Positions 33,194-40,373 of a stretch of 44,936 nucleotides of DNA are shown here, one piece after another. The notes under the pieces are model-generated. The model was not told the origin of the DNA, did no database searches, and worked only from the letters and a program-made list of their open reading frames with translations. How positions within the stretch are numbered: position 1 is the first letter of the stretch; each line of letters opens with the position of its first letter. The translations under genes and the position numbers were made by a program. This DNA comes from Bacteroidota bacterium (GTDB lineage Bacteria > Bacteroidota > Ignavibacteria > Kryptoniales > JAKASW01): contig JAJZVO010000034.1 in the NCBI GenBank assembly GCA_021845665.1, positions 1 to 44,936 on the forward strand. Direction: 5' to 3'.

Positions 33194-33672
33194 TGGACTT
33201 CCTGCAAGTAATTTTCGCAGCGGCAAGCCTAGGTGTGAGCGTGATTTTTTCTGTTACGGAAAAAATCGGTGACCATTTGCGGGATGCTCGATCAAGCATG
33301 CGTGACGAGATATATCTCGCGTATAAAGAATTCAGCAATACAGTCAGTGCTGGGACAATTGACAACACGTCCATTGAGAGAATGAAACGTCTGCACTATT
33401 CATACGGGGAGGATTGTGTGAAAATTGTCTTTCTTGATTGGGCAATCAAGAAAGCGGCAAAAATCTTGCATCTCATGACTATTCTTGTCATCGTGTCGGT
33501 GGTGCTAGGTAATGTCCTTGATCTCAAGGGATCTCCAATATATAAGTCTGTGCTCATTGTCTACATGCCCATTGTCGCTCTGCTAGTTCAAGTCTTCATT
33601 GTTGCAGTGGCAACACAGGCCGCGCAATTTCTGAAGAGCATGAGGACACGCTACATCAGAAGAGAGTATTAA
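33193..33672 (+). CDS. Small multi-pass membrane protein, second gene of the unknown operon
   Basis: 159 residues. An N-terminal hydrophobic segment (FLQVIFAAASLGVSVIF) is followed by about 70 charged helical residues (EKIGDHLRDARSSMRDEIYLAYKEF...). Then two long membrane segments come (ILHLMTILVIVSVVLGNVL and SVLIVYMPIVALLVQVFIVAVA) and a basic C-terminus (KSMRTRYIRREY). No family was recognised. Membrane-tethered components without enzymatic motifs are frequent in abortive-infection systems, where they act as effectors or sensors; that reading is only a guess here. The start codon shares a base with the upstream stop and the next gene starts 2 bp after its stop. Confidence 0.75.
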   Translation: MDFLQVIFAAASLGVSVIFSVTEKIGDHLRDARSSMRDEIYLAYKEFSNTVSAGTIDNTSIERMKRLHYSYGEDCVKIVFLDWAIKKAAKILHLMTILVIVSVVLGNVLDLKGSPIYKSVLIVYMPIVALLVQVFIVAVATQAAQFLKSMRTRYIRREY

Positions 33673-33674
33673 TT

Positions 33675-34073
33675 ATGCCTGAAAAAGATATCGTTGAGGC
33701 TATCGTAAGCAACCTTGTGAGGATGGGATTCAAAGTTGCTACCGAGGTCGCAAATATCTATCGGAGCGCAGATATCGCTGCCCTTGATCATAACGGAAAA
33801 GTCTGGGTTATTGAATGTAAGATTTCAAGTATAGGCCAGGCGGTTCGACAGACGAGAATACATAAGTTGGGTGCTGATAAAGTTTTCATTGGAACTCCCT
33901 ACCGAAACACTCAGCAGGGGACTCTGGATATGATTAAAGAGGCGGGAGTTGGTCTGATTTATGTTATGCCGGACGGTTCCATTCACGAGGTGATTCAACC
34001 GTGCCGAGAGGAAAAGGCTTGGCCATCTGCAAAAGAAAAATTGAGACAACGAATTATACAGGTAACCCAATGA
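33675..34073 (+). CDS. PD-(D/E)XK nuclease-like protein, third gene of the unknown operon
   Basis: 132 residues. An N-terminal helix (EKDIVEAIVSNLVRMGFKVATEV, with E24) is followed by SADIAALDHNGKVWVIECKIS, giving D33-x13-E47-x-K49: a textbook PD-(D/E)XK nuclease core. QAVRQ after it provides the conserved Gln/Arg helix seen in RecB- or Mrr-like domains. Strands VFIGTP and VGLIYV complete the fold. The small size means a lone catalytic domain without its own DNA-recognition part, so it may act with the protein encoded next, whose ATG overlaps its TGA (ATGA). Cleavage of DNA is inferred from the motif; the substrate is unknown. Confidence 0.8.
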   Translation: MPEKDIVEAIVSNLVRMGFKVATEVANIYRSADIAALDHNGKVWVIECKISSIGQAVRQTRIHKLGADKVFIGTPYRNTQQGTLDMIKEAGVGLIYVMPDGSIHEVIQPCREEKAWPSAKEKLRQRIIQVTQ

Positions 34074-35452
34074 GCCGGCACATTTATCAATACAACATAA
34101 ATTCAGAGCAGCGCTTTTTTCTCGGTAAGGAACACCATGATTTGTACGATCTTATTGCATTAAATGGCAACATAGTTTCTCATGCACCTGCAGGAGTTGC
34201 AGCTTTCGTTGCGAACGCTGGCAAACCGTTCTACGTAGACCCGCAAACACATGCGTTTCAACATGCTACAATTCATCTTAAAAAGGACATTAGTGACAAA
34301 GAGAAAAAAGAGCCCCCGAATTATATCTTTCGTCCGTCAATTAAGAAATTGGCGCAGGAGCGGCTTGGTGAGCCGTTTTCAAAAGTGATTGATGAGGACC
34401 GTCCCTTGCGCCCGAAAGATTTCACAACCTCCGATAGTGAACTGAACGAAAGCCTCCTCGAGAAAGTCTGTCAGAATACGGTCGATTTCCAATTGAAAAC
34501 CCTGTCCGATTCAATTGATGATGAAGCTCGCGAACTATTGGGGGGATCCTCAGCTTTCAAGCCAGAATTTATTCTTGCACCCTACTTCTATCTTTCGCCA
34601 CTTTCTTACGAGAATTGGCTAAATCTAAACTTGACCTTCTACAACAAGACCAAGCAAATAGTTTCAGACCTCCCGGTGTTTCTTGCCTTGGTGATATCAA
34701 AAGAGGCATTAGAAGAAGGATTAAGTGAAATCGTTGCTAAGATCAAAAAGACTAAGCCGGACGGAATTCTTTTATGGATTGACGACCACGTTGAGGAAGA
34801 ACTCAATAAGAAAGAAATATGGAGATACGTTGATCTTCTGAGTGCACTTAAGAATACAACTGAAACAATATATAATTCTCATGGTGGGTACTTATCAATT
34901 TTACTCGGCCATGAAGAAACGGGTCCGTTGCTTGACGGAGTTGGACACTCTATAAACTATGGCGAGAGTCGCGCGGTTGTTCCAGTAGGGGGTGGCATTC
35001 CGATGGCAAGGTTCTATATGTTCGAAATGCACTCCAGACTCCGTTGGGGAGACGCGTTGGGCATCGCAACCTCTAACGGATTTCTGAATTCAGTGAAAGA
35101 TTATCTTCAGAACATTTGCTCGTGTATTCAATGCGCTTCGTTGCTTAAGGAGACTAAATCGGCAGCTGTTACTTTTGACCTTTATGGTGATAGTAATGAA
35201 CTTACTTTCCGAAGGCGTTCTGGCGCAATTGTCAAGCTCGATTATCCAACAAAGGAAGCTAAGCAATTTGCGTCCAGACATTATCTTTACAATAAGGCAC
35301 GGGAATTCGATACGGTACGAAGCGACGATCTTACCACTTTGCTGAACAGACTCAAACAAACATATGAAAAGATATCTCCAACGGCCGAGGAAGAAATAGT
35401 TGCCAACCTGTTTAACTGGGAGCAAGCGCTTGTAGGTCGTCTTAAGAAGTAG
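34070..35452 (+). CDS. Putative TIM-barrel enzyme with CxCxxC motif (TGT-like?), fourth gene of the unknown operon
   Basis: 460 residues from the ATG at 34070, which overlaps the upstream stop. A longer in-frame ATG at 34001 lies within the nuclease gene. Alternating strand and helix segments suggest an alpha/beta barrel: KPFYVDPQTHAF (52-63), PVFLALVIS (202-210), PDGILLWIDD (230-239), HGGYLSILLG (271-280), and VVPVGGG (303-309). Near the C-terminus ICSCIQC places C350, C352 and C355, followed later by RHYLYNKAREF. The CxCxxC...H arrangement is like the zinc site of tRNA-guanine transglycosylases and their DNA-modifying relative DpdA. The relation is tentative because the canonical catalytic motifs are not obvious. 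No named family was recognised with certainty. Confidence 0.6.
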   Translation: MSRHIYQYNINSEQRFFLGKEHHDLYDLIALNGNIVSHAPAGVAAFVANAGKPFYVDPQTHAFQHATIHLKKDISDKEKKEPPNYIFRPSIKKLAQERLGEPFSKVIDEDRPLRPKDFTTSDSELNESLLEKVCQNTVDFQLKTLSDSIDDEARELLGGSSAFKPEFILAPYFYLSPLSYENWLNLNLTFYNKTKQIVSDLPVFLALVISKEALEEGLSEIVAKIKKTKPDGILLWIDDHVEEELNKKEIWRYVDLLSALKNTTETIYNSHGGYLSILLGHEETGPLLDGVGHSINYGESRAVVPVGGGIPMARFYMFEMHSRLRWGDALGIATSNGFLNSVKDYLQNICSCIQCASLLKETKSAAVTFDLYGDSNELTFRRRSGAIVKLDYPTKEAKQFASRHYLYNKAREFDTVRSDDLTTLLNRLKQTYEKISPTAEEEIVANLFNWEQALVGRLKK

Positions 35453-35667
35453 TCACAAGATTGTGTTCTTCTTGTTGCCAGGGTCTCCATGTGAACATAC
35501 TTGTTAACGCTCCGTGTACAATGCCAATTTGCTAGCACTGCCGCAGAGCACCCATCTTTTCGCTACTACCCCGCCGATGCGAGGAGTATGGAAACGAAAT
35601 GCAAGAGTGGTCCTGTAAGCCCATCTGCCTCTGACCTTATTGTACTGCAATACGTGATGATCCCAAC
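35453..35667. other. Gap without recognisable gene
   Basis: The 215 bases after the four-gene operon hold no frame with family features. The leftward promoter in repeat copy R1 (35690-35718) points into it, but its possible short product is not recognisable. Confidence 0.5.
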
Positions 35668-36012
35668 TCATCCCCCACCATCTTGATCGAATATACCCGC
35701 CCCCTGTCGCAATGTAAACCTTTCGAAGGGCAACGAGCATGGAGCAAAGTGCATGGGGTTACGCCCACCGCGCCCCTTGTTTGACATCGCAATCTGCGAT
35801 ATCAAAGCGTCATGTTCATCCTTGGTTAGCCGAAACACGAAATCCTCGGGGAAGCGATTCCGATTTCGTTTTACAGCCTCGTTCAGTCTGAAAGTAGGTA
35901 TTCCGTAGATCTTTGCGAGATCGGAATTCAGAATGACACGCTCGCCTCGAACGAGTTATATCGCAGAGTCAATATGAACCGATTCGAGAGAAGCATTCCT
36001 CATTTGTTTCAT
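35668..36012 (-). pseudogene. ORF6N-domain protein, decayed
   Basis: From ATG 36012 (GGAGGG 6 bases upstream) the frame gives 18 residues, a TAA at 35958-35956, then continues as LVRGERVILNSDLAKIYGIP, RLNEAVKRNRNRFPEDFVF, RLTKDEHDALISQIAMSNK and GRGGR. These are the hallmarks of ORF6N (phage- and mobile-element-associated DNA-binding) proteins. After GRGGR the normal continuation (YLPYAFTE) is missing: the frame runs into repeat R1 and ends at 35668. It thus has a nonsense mutation plus a 3' deletion at a repeat boundary. Confidence 0.75.
35684..35775 (-). repeat. Promoter-bearing repeat copy R1
   Basis: On the minus strand TTTACA (35718-35713), a 17-bp spacer, TATATT (35695-35690) form a sigma-70-like promoter inside a repeat shared with R2 and R3 (CGAATATACCCGCCC core). 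R1 and R3 also share GAGCAAAGTGCATGG words to the right. Confidence 0.6.
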
Positions 36013-36032
36013 AAGCCCTCCATATCGCCCGC

Positions 36033-36095
36033 CATCTCGCACGAATATACCCGCCCCCAATTGCAATATCAACCGTTTGAACGGGCCCTTCGCCT
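36033..36095 (-). repeat. Promoter-bearing repeat copy R2
   Basis: TTGATA (36072-36067), 17-bp spacer, TATATT (36049-36044) on the minus strand, 32 bp before the ORF6N start codon. It shares TCTCGCACGAATATACCCGC with R3 exactly and carries AACCGTTTGAACGGGC. Confidence 0.65.
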
Positions 36096-36115
36096 ATGGA
36101 AATGATAGATGTACC

Positions 36116-36304
36116 CTATTCTTCCGCTTCCTTCGATCCTGGAACTTCCGCCCATCGGGGGATACCCTCTCCGAATTCATTGCGAATGATTGGGGTGATG
36201 CAGACGCGGCTCGACGATTCTTTGAGTAAGCTTAATTCATCAATATTCTTCAGCAGGATCAGGCAGCTTGTATCAGGAACAAGAATGCTAGAAGCGACCG
36301 GCAT
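36116..36304 (-). pseudogene. Truncated PIN-domain (DUF3368, VapC-like) toxin
   Basis: 62 residues: LVPDTSCLILLKNIDELSLL carries the first catalytic Asp (D11), CITPIIRNEFGEGIPRW carries the second acidic position (E44). The protein then ends after GSKEAEE. DUF3368 toxins normally continue about 90 residues with the remaining acidic residues of the RNase site, which are absent here. The ATG overlaps the end of the UPF0175 gene by 17 bp, the usual antitoxin-toxin coupling. Truncation coincides with the approach to repeat R2. It is judged inactive. Confidence 0.75.
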
Positions 36305-36515
36305 CTTTGATTATATCTGACGGGGGATAGTTTATAATCGAGACGCCATAATCGGATAGTATTTCGCTGAAAGCCAGCTTAGACATTCCGGCCAATTCGG
36401 CAGCTTGTCCGAGAGAAAGTCTTCCGGTCTCATACATCTTCGCAGCAAGAAACCTTTTCGTCTCGTGCTCGGTCAGCTGCAGATTGTCGGGTATGGTTAA
36501 CGTCAGATTTTTCAT
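36288..36515 (-). CDS. UPF0175-family antitoxin
   Basis: 75 residues from ATG 36515 (a TTG two codons upstream is possible): LTLTIPDNLQLTEHETKRFLAAKMYETGRLSLGQAAELAGMSKLAFSEILSDYGVSIINY. The ribbon-helix-helix/HTH-like 'LSLGQAAELAGMSKLAFSEILS' is the UPF0175 signature. These proteins act as antitoxins for DUF3368 PIN RNases and usually autoregulate. The toxin gene downstream is truncated, so this antitoxin may be an orphan. The promoter in R3 (-10 at 36601-36606) and the palindrome GGGCAAATTTGCCC (36571-36584) in its leader suggest controlled expression. Confidence 0.88.
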   Translation of the reverse strand: MKNLTLTIPDNLQLTEHETKRFLAAKMYETGRLSLGQAAELAGMSKLAFSEILSDYGVSIINYPPSDIIKDAGRF

Positions 36516-36570
36516 AGGCAAATTTAACTCATGTAAGCGACTGATGCTTCCTTACGAATCCCGATGAATC

Positions 36571-36584
36571 GGGCAAATTTGCCC
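36571..36584. promoter_or_regulatory. 14-bp palindrome upstream of the UPF0175 gene
   Basis: GGGCAAATTTGCCC is a perfect palindrome, preceded by CCCGATGAATCGGG. It lies between the R3 promoter and the antitoxin start, and a half-like AGGCAAATTTAA overlaps the start region. Candidate autoregulatory operator. Confidence 0.45.
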
Positions 36585-36589
36585 TAACG

Positions 36590-36715
36590 CATCTCGCACG
36601 AATATACCCGCCCACCATTGGAATGTCAACCGTTCAAAGGGCATGGAGCAGGGAGCAAAGTGCATGGTGCACGGAGCGCGGGGCATGGGGTCACGCCGGC
36701 TGTTATGTTTTGATT
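36590..36715 (-). repeat. Promoter-bearing repeat copy R3
   Basis: TTGACA-like TTGACA (36629-36624), 17-bp spacer, TATATT (36606-36601) on the minus strand form a near-perfect sigma-70 promoter for the UPF0175 gene. To the right lie low-complexity words (GGCATGGAGCAGGGAGC, GTGCATGGTGCACGGAGC) shared in part with R1. Confidence 0.65.
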
Positions 36716-36827
36716 TATTTCACGTTTGTACTGTTCGGGCGGATTAGTTAGCATATTATCCGATGTACACGGCGGAGCGGAAAGGATCCGCTCTGAAAAC
36801 AGAATAGACTTATTGGAATATTTCGAC

Positions 36828-37865
36828 ATGAAGGCAGCGCTACTAACCGCACCGAGACAATTTGAGATCAAGGAAGTTCCCGATCCGAAAATAGTAAACG
36901 ATGCCGACGTACTTATCCGTATAAAAACCGTCGGTGTCTGCGGATCTGATATGCATTACTACACGACCGGAAGGATCGGCTCACAGATCGTCCAGTATCC
37001 GTTCATCGTCGGCCATGAAGCCGCCGGCGTGGTGGAGAAGATCGGGAACGGCGTGACACGCGTAAGACCGGGACAGCGAATCGCGATCGAACCGGCCGTG
37101 TCGTGCGGGAAGTGCGACCAGTGCAAATCTGGAAGGGAGAACACCTGCCGAAAGCTCCGTTTCCTTGGCGCGCCGCAGCAGCTCGACGGCGCACAGTGTG
37201 AATACGTTGTCCTTCCACAGGAAAATTGTTTTCCGATTATTGAAAGCATGACGTTCGAGCAGGCGACCCTTTGCGAGCCGCTGGCAATTGCGGTCTACGC
37301 CGTCGAAAGATCTCCGCTTGCCGACGGTGCCAGCGCGGCAATCCTCGGAGTGGGACCGATCGGGATGTCAGTATTTCACGTACTGCGCACGAGAAACGTC
37401 CGCAGCGTCTGTGTCACTGATAAGATAGATGCACGGCTTGAAGCTGCGAGGAAGTTGAGCCCGAAGTGGGCCGGTAACCCGGATCGTGTCGATGTCATTA
37501 AAGAAATTGGCGAAATCGAGCCGTTCCAAATGGATGTCATTTACGAATGCAGCGGAGATCAGGCGGCGATTTCGCAGGCTGTCCAGCTATTGAAGCCGGG
37601 CGGCACGCTAATGATCGTCGGAATTCCAGAGGTGGACGAAGTTTCGTTTCTCATACATGAGCTGCGGCGAAAGGAGATCACGATCGTCAACGTGCGCAGG
37701 CAGAATCATTGCACGCAGAAGGCCATCGATCTCCTAACGTCGCGCAAGATAAATATGGATTCGCTTGTGACTCACCGCTTCCCGCTTGAAGAGACACCCA
37801 AAGCTTTCGACCTGGTTGCGAATTACAGGGACGGCGTCATGAAGACAATGATACGCATCGATTAG
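36828..37865 (+). CDS. Zinc-dependent polyol (sorbitol/xylitol-type) dehydrogenase
   Basis: 345 residues from ATG 36828; a longer frame from 36726 adds residues without similarity. This is a medium-chain dehydrogenase: the catalytic zinc ligands C38 (VGVCGSD) and H63-E64 (VGHEAAG), the structural zinc cysteines C93, C96, C99 and C107 (CGKCDQCKSGRENTC), and a Rossmann motif AILGVGPIGMSV. The sequence VCGSDMHYYTTGRIG and FLGAPQQLDGAQCEYV point to the sorbitol/xylitol/threonine dehydrogenase branch. An FGGY kinase follows 240 bp downstream, fitting a polyol to ketose to ketose-phosphate route. The exact polyol is not determined by sequence. Confidence 0.9.
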   Translation: MKAALLTAPRQFEIKEVPDPKIVNDADVLIRIKTVGVCGSDMHYYTTGRIGSQIVQYPFIVGHEAAGVVEKIGNGVTRVRPGQRIAIEPAVSCGKCDQCKSGRENTCRKLRFLGAPQQLDGAQCEYVVLPQENCFPIIESMTFEQATLCEPLAIAVYAVERSPLADGASAAILGVGPIGMSVFHVLRTRNVRSVCVTDKIDARLEAARKLSPKWAGNPDRVDVIKEIGEIEPFQMDVIYECSGDQAAISQAVQLLKPGGTLMIVGIPEVDEVSFLIHELRRKEITIVNVRRQNHCTQKAIDLLTSRKINMDSLVTHRFPLEETPKAFDLVANYRDGVMKTMIRID

Positions 37866-37913
37866 GTCTTTGTGGATTTGGCTAGTCGAGACGAGAATAC
37901 TTCTTTAGAGTTA

Positions 37914-37980
37914 AAAGCTCCAAATCACAAACACCAAGTTCCAAACAAATCACAAATTCCAAATCTCAAGCTCCAAACAT
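37914..37980 (+). repeat. Wordy repeat, copy 3 (CAAGCTCCAA type, one arm)
   Basis: AAAGCTCCAAATCACAAACA, CCAAGTTCCAAACAAATCAC and AAATCTCAAGCTCCAAACAT follow one another. Same word set as at 24475-24650 and 26176-26310, but only the forward arm is clear. It lies between the dehydrogenase and the kinase genes. Confidence 0.55.
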
Positions 37981-38025
37981 CGTCGAGAAGAACTGGTCGG
38001 TATGCGATTTTGCTATCGAGATCAA

Positions 38026-38064
38026 GAGGTTGTTCGAAGGGCCCCTCGAACAAGTTGTTTTTTG
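38026..38064 (+). terminator. Intrinsic terminator or attenuator before the kinase gene
   Basis: TTGTTCGA (38030-38037) pairs with TCGAACAA (38046-38053) around GGGCCC, followed by GTTGTTTTTTGG. It would stop rightward transcription after the dehydrogenase gene, 44 bp before the kinase start, or attenuate the kinase. Confidence 0.55.
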
Positions 38065-38107
38065 GTTGCTGCTTCGCAGAGTTAGGTAAACTTCGGATAT
38101 ACGGAAA

Positions 38108-39619
38108 ATGAGCAACGAAAACGGCGCCGACCTGGTCGTCGGTCTTGATTGCAGCACAACGAGCGTGAAGGCGATCGCGTTCGACAGGAATGGAAGTGTT
38201 GCCGCTTCGGCGAGCTCGTCAATACAATTGCATTCGCCTCAGCCGAACTACTACGAGCAGGATCCCGAAGACTGGTGGAGCGCCGCTCGAGGCGCGTTGA
38301 AGAGAATGACGGGTGAAATCGATCCGGCAAGGATTGCGGCGCTTGCCGTCTCTAACCAGAGAGAGACCTTCGTCGCGCTCGACAGGAACGGGAAACCGCT
38401 CAGGCCTGCGATCGTCTGGCTGGACGAGCGGTGCAAAGAAGAGGTGGAACCATTCGCTCAGAAGGCCGGCAAAACCAGAATACACCGAATAACCGGCAAG
38501 CCGGCCGACTATGCTCCCGTCGTTTACCGCCTTGCATGGATGAAGAAGCACGAGCCGGAGCTGTTCCGGAAGATCGAAATGGTCTGCGACGTCCAAACGT
38601 TCCTCGTGTGGAAGTTGACGGACTCGTTCAAAACAAGCTGGGCGAGCGCCGATCCGCTCGGGCTGTTCGACATGCGGAAGAAGAATTGGTCTGCCGTCGT
38701 TCTCAAAGCGCTCGGCCTCTCCGAAAATCGGCTTCCTGAAACCTTCGCCCCGGGCACAATCCTCTCGAAAGTATCCCGGGAGGCGGCGGAGTCTACAGGT
38801 CTCAGTCCCGACACTTCCGTTGTCGCCGGCGGCGGTGACGGACAGGCGGCAGGACTCGGCTCGAACGTGCTTACTCCGCGCCGCGCTTATCTTAACCTGG
38901 GGACGGCGGTCGTCGCGGGCATTTACGGCACCGAATATAAAACTGGTAAGGCTTTCCGAACGATGAACAGCTGTTCCGGCGCCGGGTACTACTACGAGTG
39001 CAGCCTCCGCGCCGGGACTTTCGCAATCGATTGGCTGATAAAAAAAATCCTGAAGGTCGATCCAACGAAGCATCCTGAGATTTACCGCGAACTTGAAAAC
39101 GAAGCGCGCAAGATTCCAGCCGGGAGCGACGGTCTGTTTCACCTTCCGTATTTATGCGGCGTAATGAATCCCTACTGGGACGTCAACGCGAGAGGAGCTT
39201 TTGTGGGACTGTCATCATCGCACACCCGCGGACACATTTACAGGTCGATACTTGAAGGGATTGCTTTCGAGCAGCGGTTCGCGATACGCGAGGTCGAGAA
39301 GGCGGCGGGGGTATCATTGAAAGAATTTGTCGCAATCGGTGGAGGAGCCGCAAACGAGATCTGGCTCTCGATATTTGCCGACATCACGGGTAAGAGTATA
39401 CTGGTCCCCGAAAATGCCGAGGCGTCTGCGTTGGGAGCAGGGATCACGGCGGCGGTGGGGGAAGGATGGTACGCTTCATTCAAGACGGCCGCGAGAAATA
39501 TGACCGGAAGAGAAAGAGAAATCAGGCCGGACCGCAGAAGGCGAAAGATTTATGCCGGCCTTTTTGAAAGTTATAGAAAATTGTATCCAGTATTGAAGGA
39601 TAGAATACCAACGGGCTGA
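38108..39619 (+). CDS. FGGY-family carbohydrate kinase (xylulokinase-like)
   Basis: 503 residues with both ASKHA-fold halves: VVGLDCSTTSVKAIAFD (residues about 10-26, phosphate 1), the substrate region YYEQDPEDWWSAARGAL and VSNQRETFVALDRNGKPLRPAIVWLDERC, GGGDGQAAGLGSNV, and the FGGY signature EFVAIGGGAANEIWLSIFADITGKSI. Full length with no gaps. By neighbourhood (polyol dehydrogenase) it likely phosphorylates xylulose or a related ketose, feeding the pentose phosphate pathway. The subgroup within FGGY kinases cannot be fixed by eye. A terminator-like hairpin and a dispersed repeat separate it from the dehydrogenase. Confidence 0.88.
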   Translation: MSNENGADLVVGLDCSTTSVKAIAFDRNGSVAASASSSIQLHSPQPNYYEQDPEDWWSAARGALKRMTGEIDPARIAALAVSNQRETFVALDRNGKPLRPAIVWLDERCKEEVEPFAQKAGKTRIHRITGKPADYAPVVYRLAWMKKHEPELFRKIEMVCDVQTFLVWKLTDSFKTSWASADPLGLFDMRKKNWSAVVLKALGLSENRLPETFAPGTILSKVSREAAESTGLSPDTSVVAGGGDGQAAGLGSNVLTPRRAYLNLGTAVVAGIYGTEYKTGKAFRTMNSCSGAGYYYECSLRAGTFAIDWLIKKILKVDPTKHPEIYRELENEARKIPAGSDGLFHLPYLCGVMNPYWDVNARGAFVGLSSSHTRGHIYRSILEGIAFEQRFAIREVEKAAGVSLKEFVAIGGGAANEIWLSIFADITGKSILVPENAEASALGAGITAAVGEGWYASFKTAARNMTGREREIRPDRRRRKIYAGLFESYRKLYPVLKDRIPTG

Positions 39620-39683
39620 CTCACCGTTACGGACGATCGCACTCTCTTCGGAACGGATGAGGAAGGAATCCGGATCGGTAGTT

Positions 39684-40373
39684 TCAAATCTCCAGTTCAA
39701 GCGTGTCCATGAGTTCCGATTTACCTGCTGCGGTAATCAATAATTCCCGCGACAGTTTTGTCTTCCTCGCCCAGTCTCTTTTCAAAATCATTTGCAGGAA
39801 TGAAGCTCCGAGGGCTCCGGCCAGATGCGGCTTCCTCTCGCTCCAGTCGAGACACTGACGCGCGAACGAGCGCCTTTGGGATCTTATGTCCTCGATCTCG
39901 AATCCCATCGATGAAAACCAACCGTTTCCCCGGTCCGTGACTATATAGTCTTCGCCGGAAGGAGAGATGAGCCGCTTCTTTACCAGGGAATCGGTTATTG
40001 CAACGCCGACTTTCCCTGCGATATGGTCGTAGCAGGTTCTCGCGTAGGTGATGCCTGAGAGTTCGGGGCCGCCTCCCACTGTCCGATCCTGCTTCGGAGG
40101 AAGGAGCGTTGCAATCGATTCCATGACATGGGCCGCTTCGGCGCTGGCGAGAGTATAATGCCTGTACTTCCCCTGTCTGCGAACCTGGAGTATGCCGGCG
40201 TTAACTAGCTTTGCGAGATGGTTGCTCGCTGATTGCGGTGAGATGTCGGCACAGATTGAAAGCTCGGTTGCAGTGTGCGACCTCCCATCCATGAGATTCC
40301 ACAGCATCACAGACCTGGACTTGTCGCAGAGGAGTGCGGCGACTTCAATGAGATTATTCTGAAACTCATTCAT
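39684..40373 (-). CDS. ArsR-family winged-helix regulator
   Basis: 229 residues. The N-terminal winged helix-turn-helix is clear: IEVAALLCDKSRSVMLWNLMDGRSHTATELSICADISPQSASNHLAKLVNAGIL (about residues 9-62) with the wing RRQGKYRHYTL. The C-terminal about 130 residues (CYDHIAGKVGVAITDSLV, YIVTDRGNGWFSSMGFEI, RQCLDWSERKPHLAGALGA) form the extended domain found in long ArsR regulators. CLDWSERKPHLAG is conserved in that subgroup. The start overlaps the end of the osmC-like gene by 8 bp, so it probably regulates this two-gene unit in response to a thiol- or metal-type signal. Confidence 0.9.
   Translation of the reverse strand: MNEFQNNLIEVAALLCDKSRSVMLWNLMDGRSHTATELSICADISPQSASNHLAKLVNAGILQVRRQGKYRHYTLASAEAAHVMESIATLLPPKQDRTVGGGPELSGITYARTCYDHIAGKVGVAITDSLVKKRLISPSGEDYIVTDRGNGWFSSMGFEIEDIRSQRRSFARQCLDWSERKPHLAGALGASFLQMILKRDWARKTKLSRELLITAAGKSELMDTLELEI

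Noticed and set aside
35504-35740. A 78-codon minus-strand frame behind promoter repeat R1
   Set aside because: It starts upstream of the R1 -10 box, runs through the repeat and has no recognisable domain. It is more likely decayed sequence.
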